Notes under the pieces: model-generated | Databases searched by the model: none | Seen by the model: only the letters and a program-made list of their open reading frames with translations | Told to the model about the DNA's origin: nothing | Shown here: positions 8,869-15,475 of the stretch, piece by piece | Position numbering within the stretch: the stretch's first letter is position 1 | How the letters are laid out: each line of letters opens with the position of its first letter | Assembly (NCBI GenBank): GCA_949283125.1 | Contig: CASDRK010000001.1 | Location: 104,736 to 168,735, forward strand | Source of the DNA: an uncultured Clostridia bacterium | GTDB taxonomy: Bacteria; Bacillota; Clostridia; Christensenellales; Borkfalkiaceae | Direction of reading: 5' to 3' | Length of the DNA: 64,000 bases | Position numbers and translations under genes: made by a program

Positions 8869-9360
8869 TCAGGCTTCTTCGCGCTTCATGTCGGCGTCCC
8901 GCTCTAAAATGCCGTCCATGGCGCATATGGCTTCGCGCAGTTTCTGCGCGGCCAGCTCTGCTCCGTCGCGCTCGTCGGCTTCCTTTTTGCCGAATTTATA
9001 TGGCGAAAGCGCGGCGCGCGCCTGTTCGACGAGGTCGGACACCTTGCCCAGGTCGGCGTATCTCTCCTTTTCGGCCAGCAGCGCGGCGGTGTAGGCCAGC
9101 CTGTCCGCGCGGTACATCGCCCGCGCCGTATCCTTCAGAAACTGTGCGCGCTCGGGCGCCTGCGCGGCTTCTTCCACCTGTGTAAGCAGGTCCGAAAGCG
9201 CCTGCGCCAGTTCGCCGTGTCCGGGCAATTTGGTGTGCCTGCGCAGCAGTATCAGCGCAACTATGCTCGCCGCTATCACAACGGCGTATATGCAGTATCT
9301 TATTATCAGTTCCCAGTCCGCCGCGCTCACGGCGAGAAGTCCCGCAAAATTACCGTTCAT
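8869..9360 (-). CDS. Hypothetical single-pass membrane protein
   Basis: A 163-residue protein I do not recognise. The chosen ATG (9360) gives a short N-terminus, then one transmembrane helix at about residues 16-40 (IIRYCIYAVVIAASIVALILLRR). The rest is an alanine- and glutamate-rich helical cytoplasmic or extracellular domain of about 120 residues that could form a coiled coil. The first codons overlap the 3' end of mscS by 11 nt on the same strand, so it is translationally coupled to the channel and may act with it. No enzymatic motif is visible. Confidence 0.65.
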   Translation of the reverse strand: MNGNFAGLLAVSAADWELIIRYCIYAVVIAASIVALILLRRHTKLPGHGELAQALSDLLTQVEEAAQAPERAQFLKDTARAMYRADRLAYTAALLAEKERYADLGKVSDLVEQARAALSPYKFGKKEADERDGAELAAQKLREAICAMDGILERDADMKREEA

Positions 9361-10186
9361 TTCCGTCCTCCCCGCGGGCGACGTCCACCCGCACGTTGCG
9401 CAGCGAAGGCTCCGCCTCAAATTTGCGTATGCAGCCGTAGATTATCTCCTTCACGTCGGTCTTGGCCGCGGCATAGTTCTCGCGCGCCGCCCATGCATAT
9501 GCCGTGCACTTCACGGCCTGTTCGCCGAAGCTGTCCAGCCCGACGGAGGGCGAGGGCGAAGATATCACGTTTTCGCACTCCTCCAGCCCCGCGAGTATTT
9601 CCTTCCTGACGGCGTCCGCGTCGGCGGAATAGGCGAGATAAAAGCTCAGTTCCACGCGGCGCAGCGGCATGTTGCTTTCGTTCACCAGCGTTTCGGACAA
9701 AATGTCGCAGTTGGGAATTATGACCTCCTCGTTGTTGAACGTGAGTATCTTTGTGTTGAACAGCCTGATGCTCTGCACGGTGCCTTCCTTGCCGTTTATC
9801 ATTATCACGTCGCCCTTTTTGAAGGGTTTTGTGAATATGATTATGACGCCGTTGGCCAGACTGGCCAGACTGTCCTGCAATGCCAGCGCTATGGCCAGGG
9901 CTATGGCCGAAAAGGCGGCTATTATGCCCGCCGTGGATATGCCCAGCGAGCTGGCCACCACTATCACCAGCACGATGTACAGCACAACGGTTATAATGGA
10001 TATCACAAACGTTGCGGCGGCGTTGTCCAGCTTGCTCCTCAGCGCGGCGCGCTGAACTATCATGCGCACTATCTTAAGTATCACCAGCCCCAGCAGGGCG
10101 AAGGCGATGGTGCGCACAATGGTCAGACCGCCGTCGTACAGAAAGCCGGAAAAGAACGACTTGATGCCTTCTACAAAAGCTTCCAA
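9350..10186 (-). CDS. mscS: MscS-family mechanosensitive channel
   Basis: A 278-residue small-conductance mechanosensitive channel, close to the 286 residues of E. coli MscS. It has three transmembrane helices. The pore-lining third helix is glycine/alanine-rich (SLGISTAGIIAAFSAIALAIALALQDSLASLANGVIIIF, about residues 82-120), followed by KPFKKGDVIMINGKEGTVQSI of the beta domain. It opens under membrane tension to release solutes in osmotic downshock. The start is TTG, 9 nt after AAGGAG. The downstream gene overlaps it. A promoter candidate lies at 10239-10267. Confidence 0.92.
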   Translation of the reverse strand: MEAFVEGIKSFFSGFLYDGGLTIVRTIAFALLGLVILKIVRMIVQRAALRSKLDNAAATFVISIITVVLYIVLVIVVASSLGISTAGIIAAFSAIALAIALALQDSLASLANGVIIIFTKPFKKGDVIMINGKEGTVQSIRLFNTKILTFNNEEVIIPNCDILSETLVNESNMPLRRVELSFYLAYSADADAVRKEILAGLEECENVISSPSPSVGLDSFGEQAVKCTAYAWAARENYAAAKTDVKEIIYGCIRKFEAEPSLRNVRVDVARGEDGNER

Positions 10187-10238
10187 AATAAGTACTCCTT
10201 TTATTTTTTTGTCCCGCGCAGCTGTCGCGGCCGATATA

Positions 10239-10267
10239 ATTGTAGCACGTTATCGCGCTGCAGTAAA
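10239..10267 (-). promoter_or_regulatory. Candidate promoter for mscS
   Basis: On the minus strand TTTACT, 17 nt, then TACAAT preceded by TG at the extended -10 position. The start site would lie about 45 nt before the TTG codon. Confidence 0.4.
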
Positions 10268-10442
10268 CGGTTTGCGCTCATTTTTTGCGGGTTCGCCGCA
10301 TCTCCCGCCCTGCTATGGTTTTATTTGCCTGTTTTGCGGCTTCAATGGGCGCCCGCGGCCGCGGTTTTACGCGCGTGTAAAGCGTGCTTTACGCATATGT
10401 AAAGCGCAAACGCTTGCTTTGCCGTTGAGCAAGGGTGTAAAA

Positions 10443-10540
10443 TATAATCGAAGACGCGCCCCGATGGGCGCGGGATGAATGTCCGACCATACGCTCCATA
10501 ATAAAAACCCGTGCGGGCAAATCGTCCCGCGCGGGTTTTT
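10443..10540 (+). ncRNA. Candidate small RNA with its own promoter and terminator
   Basis: TATAAT at 10443-10448 has TTGCCG 18 nt upstream. From the expected start near 10455 there is a perfect CGCGCCC-CGAT-GGGCGCG hairpin, a 30-nt linker with no open frame of note, then a hairpin with 14-bp arms (AAAACCCG / CGGGTTTT) ending in five Ts at 10540. The unit is about 85 nt and lies between divergent mscS and bcp. I do not recognise an RNA family. The stretch from 10268 to 10440 shows no gene. Confidence 0.35.
10503..10540 (+). terminator. Rho-independent terminator
   Basis: AAAACCCGTGCGGG and TCCCGCGCGGGTTTTT pair around a CAAATCG loop, with one G-T pair. The T tract is on the plus strand. No annotated plus-strand gene lies just upstream, which is why a small RNA is proposed here. 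Confidence 0.6.
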
Positions 10541-10553
10541 GCGTCCGCCGGGC

Positions 10554-10582
10554 TTGAAATTTCCGGCCGCGCATGGTATAAT
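10554..10582 (+). promoter_or_regulatory. Sigma-A promoter for bcp
   Basis: TTGAAA (10554-10559), 17 nt, TATAAT (10577-10582). The start codon is 53 nt downstream, with an AAGGAG site in between. Confidence 0.65.
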
Positions 10583-10634
10583 CGGGCATGAAAAAGGGCG
10601 CGCCCGCCGCGCCTGAAAATTAAAAGGAGAAGAT

Positions 10635-11090
10635 ATGATGTTGCAGAAAGGTTCCAAGGCGCCGGATTTCACGCTGAACGACGGGGAGGGCAACAGCGTT
10701 TCGCTGTCCGATTTCGCCGGCAAAAAGGTGGTGCTGTATTTTTACCCCAAGGACAACACCCCGGGCTGTACCCGTCAGGCCTGCGCGTTCGCCGCGGCAT
10801 ATGAAGAGTTTGCCCGCAAAAACGCCGTCGTCGTCGGCGTAAGCAGGGACAGCGTGGCTTCGCACAAAAAATTTGCGGAAAAGTACGGCCTTCCTTTCGT
10901 CCTGCTGTCCGACCCGGAATTGCGGGCGATAGGCGCCTACGGCGTCTGGCAGGAGAAAAAATCGTACGGTAAGACGAGCATGGGCGTCGTCCGCACTACG
11001 TTCATAATCGACGAAGAGGGCGTCGTGGCGGAAGTCATGCCCAAAGTCAGGCCCGACACAAACGCGGCCGAGGTGCTCGCCCTGCTGTAG
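10635..11090 (+). CDS. bcp: Thiol peroxidase, peroxiredoxin Q/Bcp family
   Basis: A 151-residue atypical 2-Cys peroxiredoxin that reduces hydroperoxides in the cytoplasm, using thioredoxin-like donors. The active site TPGCTRQAC contains the peroxidatic cysteine (C47) and the resolving cysteine five residues later, the Bcp arrangement. Other family marks are APDFTL at the start, VVLYFYPKDNTPGC, and VRTTFIIDEEG near the C-terminus. ATG 10635 is chosen over the adjacent ATG 10638 because of spacing from AAGGAG. It has its own promoter and is followed by a strong hairpin, so it is probably monocistronic. Confidence 0.93.
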   Translation: MMLQKGSKAPDFTLNDGEGNSVSLSDFAGKKVVLYFYPKDNTPGCTRQACAFAAAYEEFARKNAVVVGVSRDSVASHKKFAEKYGLPFVLLSDPELRAIGAYGVWQEKKSYGKTSMGVVRTTFIIDEEGVVAEVMPKVRPDTNAAEVLALL

Positions 11091-11123
11091 CGGCGCGCCG
11101 GATTATATTGCGGCATTTTACGG

Positions 11124-11158
11124 GGGCGGCCGGCGCGCAGTTTGCGCGCCGGCCGCCC
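11124..11158. terminator. Terminator-like hairpin between bcp and the XRE gene
   Basis: Perfect 15-bp GC arms (GGGCGGCCGGCGCGC) around AGTTT. No long T tract follows on either strand, so function as a terminator rests on stem strength and on its place between convergent genes. The remaining bases to 11286 hold nothing recognised. Confidence 0.5.
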
Positions 11159-11286
11159 GTCCGTTCCGCAAATGCGTTTGCCGCGCCATATATGCGGGTA
11201 TGCGGGCGTTTGCACGCCGTTTGATTATCTTGCCGCCTTGCCGCTCCATCGGGCGCGCGGCGCGTACGCGGCGGAATATGCCCCGT

Positions 11287-11640
11287 TCAGCGCCCGTCGC
11301 CCGGGCACTCCGTCCACAGCTTAAGGGTTTTCAGCGCCGTGGCGCGCATTTCGGGCGAAAGTTTTCGGAACGCGCGCAAAAGCTGTCGCTCTTCCAGCGC
11401 GTCTCTTTCGTCGGGTTCGGGTCTCGTCCGCGAACCGAATTCGTCTTCAAGCCCCAGAATATAGTCCGCCGAAACCTGAAAGTATGCGGCAAACTTGCGC
11501 ACGGTGGAGGCGGTCGCCTCGTTGCGGCCTATCTCTATTTTCGCAATCGTGGATTGGCTCACGCCCGTCGCCGCCGCCAGCTGTTGCTGGCTCATTCCGC
11601 GCTCGCTTCTCAACTCACATAAAATCCTGCCTATGCACAT
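11287..11640 (-). CDS. XRE-family transcriptional regulator
   Basis: A 117-residue DNA-binding protein. Residues 3-62 are a classic Cro/C1-type HTH (LRSERGMSQQQLAAATGVSQSTIAKIEIGRNEATASTVRKFAAYFQVSADYILG). The C-terminal 50 residues are charged and helical and probably mediate dimerisation. No ribosome site precedes ATG 11640. The upstream 80 bp hold a palindrome GTACTTGACAAGTAC overlapping a divergent consensus promoter, which suggests it represses itself and a rightward transcript. The target on the right is unclear because no convincing gene begins before the signal peptidase at 12249. Confidence 0.85.
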   Translation of the reverse strand: MCIGRILCELRSERGMSQQQLAAATGVSQSTIAKIEIGRNEATASTVRKFAAYFQVSADYILGLEDEFGSRTRPEPDERDALEERQLLRAFRKLSPEMRATALKTLKLWTECPGDGR

Positions 11641-11663
11641 ATATCATATTTTAGCACCTAAAA

Positions 11664-11719
11664 ATTACTTATGTACTTGACAAGTACAAAAAGTGTTGTT
11701 ATAATACAATATAAGTAAT
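11664..11719. promoter_or_regulatory. Operator region: nested inverted repeats over a divergent promoter
   Basis: An outer inverted repeat ATTACTTAT (11664-11672) / ATAAGTAAT (11711-11719) surrounds an inner palindrome GTACTTGACAAGTAC (11673-11687). The inner palindrome contains the -35 box of the rightward promoter. This is the expected layout for binding by the adjacent XRE protein. Confidence 0.55.
11677..11705 (+). promoter_or_regulatory. Perfect consensus sigma-A promoter, rightward
   Basis: TTGACA (11677-11682), exactly 17 nt, TATAAT (11700-11705). The transcript would start near 11712 and run into a 500-bp stretch without a convincing gene. A strong promoter covered by an operator suggests tight repression. 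Confidence 0.65.
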
Positions 11720-11909
11720 AATGCACTTAAATATGCTCTCCGCGCGGCGCGCACGTGCGGGCGGCAGTGGGGCGGAGCGCACGTTCATATTGCCGCCGGA
11801 AGATGGAATATATCCTCATATGTGGCAGTTTCTGACACGCAAGGTGCATATTTCCGGTCGGTCAGGCATAAATTTAAACAAATTTTACAGATTTGATAGT
11901 TATTTTATA

Positions 11910-11938
11910 TTGACAAATCCGCGCGCGTATGATAGAAT
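11910..11938 (+). promoter_or_regulatory. Sigma-A promoter upstream of the first signal peptidase
   Basis: TTGACA (11910-11915), 17 nt, TAGAAT (11933-11938). The start would be near 11945, about 300 nt before the signal peptidase start codon, giving a long leader. Confidence 0.6.
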
Positions 11939-11944
11939 TTATTC

Positions 11945-12158
11945 TGATAAAGATATAGCGAATGGGCCGTCGCGCTGCCGGGCGCTTCAGGCGGCGACTA
12001 TCGCGCGGGGAAAGGCGGTGTGCGTGCGTTCGCGGCTTTGTCGCAAAATTTCATACCCGATATTGTGTATTTTATTTTTACTGTCTGCCGCGTAAGGCAA
12101 TCACTATAAATTATACAACCCGACAGGCGGCAAAAATTCCGTCTGTCATTTTGTTTTA
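11945..12158 (+). ncRNA. Candidate leader RNA or small RNA ending in a terminator
   Basis: From the predicted start near 11945 the transcript would end about 210 nt later at a hairpin (GACAGGCGG at 12122-12130 with CCGTCTGTC at 12139-12147, one G-T pair) followed by ATTTTGTTTTA. It could be an attenuator controlling the signal peptidase gene at 12249 or a separate small RNA. No known riboswitch class is recognised, and the open frames here look non-coding. Confidence 0.35.
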
Positions 12159-12248
12159 TCGGCAAAGCGGTCTGCGGACGGCGCCCGCGCTGTCGGCGCG
12201 CCGACCGGTCGCGGCGGCATATCGGGTAACAGAGGGGTTCCCTTAAAG

Positions 12249-13025
12249 ATGTCTCGCAAATTCACGGCAGGCGGCATAGTTTCCGCCGTAATAATGGGCG
12301 TCCTCGCCGCAATACTTCTGCCCGTTCTGATAATCAATTTAACGCTGATAATCAAGGGCAGCGGCGGCGGAATGATCCCGCCCGACGTGTTCGGCATTGC
12401 TCCGCTGGCCGTCACTTCCGGCTCCATGGAAGGCGACCGCGAGGACAGCTTTTCCAAGGGCGCGCTCATTTTCGTCGACATCATCGACGAAAGCGAAAAG
12501 AACGCGCTTGCCGAAGGCGACATTGTTACGTACTATCTGCCCGACGATGGCGGCGCGTACGTCACTCACCGCATAGTCTCCGTCGTGCGCGACGGGCAAA
12601 CTATCACCGAAGTCACCACCTGCGGCGACGCAAACAACGGCTCGCTCGACGACCCCGTTTCCGCACGGTATATAGTGGGCAAGTGCGTGGGCCACGTGGA
12701 GGGGCTGGGCGACTTTGCAATGTTTTTGCAGACTCCCACAGGCATAATCGTGTTCGTCGGCATACCCGTCGTTGCGTTCATCGCGTTCGACGTCGTCCGC
12801 ATAACGCTGTACAACCGCAGGGTAAAACAGCGCGAGCAGGCCGATAAGGCCCTCGCCGACAAGGACGAGGAGATAGCCCGCCTGCGCGCCCTCGTGGAAG
12901 AGCGCGGCGGGGACGCTTCTTCCGCCGCGGACGAACCCGCGCCCGCCCCGCAGACGGTCGTGCAGGAACCGGAGAAAGAGCCGGAAGAACCCGCATACGA
13001 CGAGTCCGTGTCCGACGGAGAGTAA
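12249..13025 (+). CDS. sipW: SipW-like signal peptidase I (S26B family)
   Basis: A 258-residue membrane signal peptidase of the ER/archaeal/SipW type. One N-terminal transmembrane helix (residues 10-36) is followed by the nucleophile motif SGSM (S59). The dyad base is histidine, as in S26B enzymes: YVTHRI (H107) replaces the lysine of ordinary bacterial SPase I. CGDANN near residue 122 is the conserved GDN-type box. A second helix lies at about residues 168-190. A C-terminal coiled coil and acidic proline-rich tail (200-258) extend beyond B. subtilis SipW. It probably processes the TasA-like protein encoded at 14503, which has a matching signal peptide. Ribosome site AGAGGGG is 12 nt upstream. 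Confidence 0.9.
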   Translation: MSRKFTAGGIVSAVIMGVLAAILLPVLIINLTLIIKGSGGGMIPPDVFGIAPLAVTSGSMEGDREDSFSKGALIFVDIIDESEKNALAEGDIVTYYLPDDGGAYVTHRIVSVVRDGQTITEVTTCGDANNGSLDDPVSARYIVGKCVGHVEGLGDFAMFLQTPTGIIVFVGIPVVAFIAFDVVRITLYNRRVKQREQADKALADKDEEIARLRALVEERGGDASSAADEPAPAPQTVVQEPEKEPEEPAYDESVSDGE

Positions 13026-13435
13026 CGCCCCGGAGTTTGATGCAACGGAACGTTGCTCGCGGGATATGATGCAACGGAACGTTGCCGTCGACCGGGATAT
13101 GCAGTAAGATTTCTCGGCTTACGCTCGAAATGACAACACTTTTTTGGTCGACCGGACATTTAAAAAGTTGTCCGCGAATCGACAACGGGAATGAGTCCCC
13201 GCCCGTTCGCGGAACCTGATGCAACGGAACGTTGCCGTCGACCGGGCTATATAGTTAGATTTCTCGGCTTACGCTCGAAATGACAACGCTTTTTGGGTCG
13301 ACCGGACATTTAAAAAGTTGTCCGCGAACCGACAACGGGAATGAGACAAAGCTGTTTCGCGGGATCTGATGCAACGGAACGTTGCTCGCGGAGTATGATG
13401 CAACGGAACGCTGCCGTCGACCGGGCTATATAGTT

Positions 13436-13881
13436 AGATTTCTCGGCTTACGCTCGAAATGACAACACTTTTTTGGTCGACCATTTGTCGGGCATTTAGA
13501 TACAATGAAATTTGAATATTATGTCTATATATTATGCAATGCTAAAAAGACCGTGCTGTATGTTGGCGTAACAAATAATCTGGGCAGGCGCATGATGGAG
13601 CACAGGCAGGGGCTTGTGGAAGGGTTTACAAAAAAATATAACGTAAACAAGCTGATTTATGCAGAAACTTATAGCGATGTAACGGACGCGATAAGCAGAG
13701 AAAAACAGATAAAGCATTGGGCGCGCAAAAAGAAGGAAGCTTTGATTAATGTTGCAAATCCCGATTGGGAAGAGATAGAGATATTGTAGCCTGTAACAAA
13801 CTATTTATTATGCTGATTTCGTGTCGACCTGGCGACCGCATTTGCCCCTTTTGTCATTTCGACCGGCGCGGAGAAATCTCG
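13436..13881 (+). mobile_element. Candidate GIY-YIG element bounded by inverted repeat copies
   Basis: Left boundary 13436-13465 reads AGATTTCTCGG...GAAATGACAA. Right boundary 13851-13881 reads TTGTCATTTCGACCGG...GAGAAATCTCGG, the same unit inverted and diverged at its centre. Between them lies one gene, the GIY-YIG nuclease. Composition inside is clearly more AT-rich than the surroundings. The arrangement looks like a small element inserted in one of five tandem modules. Mobility is inferred; no target-site duplication was identified. Confidence 0.4.
13505..13789 (+). CDS. Small GIY-YIG nuclease-domain protein (YhbQ-like)
   Basis: A 94-residue stand-alone GIY-YIG domain, the usual size of this subfamily. 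The two signature strands are YYVYIL (residues 5-10) and YVGVTN (19-24). The catalytic arginine region is LGRRMMEH (26-33), and the metal-binding glutamate is probably in LIYAET near residue 53. The C-terminal REKQIKHWARKKKEALI is the common tail. Such proteins cut or nick DNA; their cellular role is uncertain. The gene is AT-rich and sits inside a GC-rich repeat island, bounded by inverted copies of the local repeat, which suggests transfer with the repeats. There is no clear ribosome site before ATG 13505. Confidence 0.88.
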   Translation: MKFEYYVYILCNAKKTVLYVGVTNNLGRRMMEHRQGLVEGFTKKYNVNKLIYAETYSDVTDAISREKQIKHWARKKKEALINVANPDWEEIEIL

Positions 13882-14502
13882 GAGCGACAGCGACGGACAA
13901 AAGGGCACAGTCGAACTATAATTGCGGAAAAGTGCACAGGCTTTTACTGTCGACCGGATTATATAGTTAGATTTCTCGGCTTACGCTCGAAATGACAATA
14001 CTTTTTGGGCCGACCGGACATTTAAAAAGTTGTCCGCGAACCGACAACGGGAATGAGTCCCCGCCCGTTCGCGGAGTATGATGCAACGGAACGTTGCTCG
14101 CGGAATACGATGCAACGGAACGTTGTTGTCCGCGAACCTACGACGGGAATGGGTCTCCGCCCGTTCGCGGGATCTGATGCAACGGAACGTTGCTCGCGGA
14201 ATATGATGCAACGGAACGTTGCCGTCGAGCGGGCTATATAGTTAGATTTCTCGGCTTACGCTCGAAATGACAATGCTTTTTTGGGTCGACCGGACATTTA
14301 AAAAGTTGTCCGCGAACCGACAACGGGAATGAGACGCTGCCCGTTCGCGGAACCTGATGCAACGGAACGTTGCTCGTTCGGAAGGCAACTTCGTCGTCCC
14401 CGCCATGCAGGGGGCAAACAAAACAACATTGGTATTTGCGGCGGAACGCCACATTTTTTCCGCCGAAGATATAAAAGATCGTAAAGAGGAGATAAAAAAA
14501 CC

Positions 14503-15219
14503 ATGAAACAGAAAAGAAAGATTCTTCCCAAGCTGTTTGCCGCGTTGGTCGTTCTCACGCTCATCAGCTGCTGTTTCCTCGGCACCACGTTTGCGCGCTA
14601 TACCAGCACGGGCGAAAACATCGCTTCGGTAGAAGTGGCAAACTGGAATATTACATTCACGAATGCAAGCAACCAATCGCTTGACGAAAACATTAAATTC
14701 GGCCAGCTGTCGCCTTCCATGGCCGATGCCGGCGCGGACACAACGAGGAGCAATTCCACCGCTCCCAAGCTCGTGGCCGTTATCAAAAACAACAGCGAAG
14801 TCGACGCTAAGGTAAGCGTGACCGTCGGTGACCTCACGCTGTCGGCCCTTCAGGGCAGCCTGACTTACGGCTCCGCCAGCGACACGGCAAATCCCACCGA
14901 AGATCAGGTAAAGGCTCTGTTCAAAATCGAACTGTACTATCACGACACAAGCGCGGAAATCGGTTCCACGAAAGACCTGAACAAGATAACGCTGAATGAC
15001 GGCAAAGCCGACGTGAAGACGCTTACGACCGGGTCGAATGCCGCAATCTATCTGTATGCGGTACTTACATGGACCACGGACGATACCAACACCTCCGCCG
15101 CTGGCGGCTGGGACGGCGACGCGCTCGACACGTGGGCGGGCGAAAATGTTGCCGGCGTATCTTATGCGGTGACCTACACGGCCGTTCAGGCTTCGCAGAC
15201 GCCCGCGTCCGGTTCATGA
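14503..15219 (+). CDS. TasA/camelysin-like exported fibre protein
   Basis: A 238-residue protein with a SipW-type signal: MKQKRK, a hydrophobic helix, then TTFARYTSTG with the T-F-A-R-Y pattern at residues 29-33. After cleavage a beta-rich domain of about 200 residues remains (VEVANWNITF, PKLVAVIKNNSEVDAKVSVTVG, AIYLYAVLTWTTDD), resembling TasA/CalY proteins that polymerise into biofilm fibres. Its putative processing enzyme is encoded at 12249, with only the repeat island in between. The ribosome site is AGAGGAGAT, about 10 nt before the ATG. A CGGCGGAA/TTCCGCCG hairpin (14439-14465) lies in the leader. A terminator-like hairpin follows at 15269. Confidence 0.85.
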   Translation: MKQKRKILPKLFAALVVLTLISCCFLGTTFARYTSTGENIASVEVANWNITFTNASNQSLDENIKFGQLSPSMADAGADTTRSNSTAPKLVAVIKNNSEVDAKVSVTVGDLTLSALQGSLTYGSASDTANPTEDQVKALFKIELYYHDTSAEIGSTKDLNKITLNDGKADVKTLTTGSNAAIYLYAVLTWTTDDTNTSAAGGWDGDALDTWAGENVAGVSYAVTYTAVQASQTPASGS

Positions 15220-15268
15220 TCCGGGCGTCCGGCGCATATTGCGGCTTATTCAACCCCAAGGCTGTTCT

Positions 15269-15291
15269 GCGGGCGCGCGCTGCGCGCCCGC
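15269..15291 (+). terminator. Hairpin after the TasA-like gene
   Basis: GCGGGCGCGC and its exact complement around GCT. GATTTTTC lies 10 nt downstream, so the T tract is offset. The rest of 15220-15475 holds nothing recognised; TATAAT at 15466 lies too close to the next start to interpret. Confidence 0.45.
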
Positions 15292-15475
15292 ACTGCGCCT
15301 GATTTTTCAGAACGTTATTTATTCGCCTTGCCGCCGGGTGGCGCGCCGGCAGGCAAAGTAACGTTGTTTTCCGTATACTCATATCGCACGCACGGCGTGC
15401 GCCGCGCGCCGCCCAAACAGCGGCCCGTCGCCCGATGCGGGATGCGCCCGCAGGGCTCTTTCAGGTATAATAAAA

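Larger units (their letters stand above)
13039..14373. repeat. Repeat island: ten copies of an 18-bp palindrome and five of a 110-bp module
   Basis: The 18-bp GATGCAACGGAACGTTGC (palindromic core GCAACG-GAA-CGTTGC) occurs at 13039, 13068, 13218, 13368, 13397 (one change), 14080, 14109 (one change), 14176, 14205 and 14356. It alternates with a module of about 110 bp at 13086-13195, 13236-13345, 13415-13482 (cut short), 13949-14057 and 14223-14333. Each module contains GTCGACCGG, then AGATTTCTCGGCTTACGCTC-GAAATGACAA, then a GTTGTC...GACAAC hairpin. The third module breaks off exactly where the GIY-YIG gene is carried. The same GAAATGACA/TGTCATTTC unit reappears in opposite orientation at 23113-23450. 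Confidence 0.9.

Noticed and set aside
11721-12095. 124-codon frame after the consensus promoter
   Set aside because: It has an erratic composition, no ribosome site and no recognisable domain. A second promoter lies inside it.
15466-15471. TATAAT just before the GTG at 15476
   Set aside because: There is no -35 box, and the predicted start would fall after the GTG, so it is not called as a promoter.
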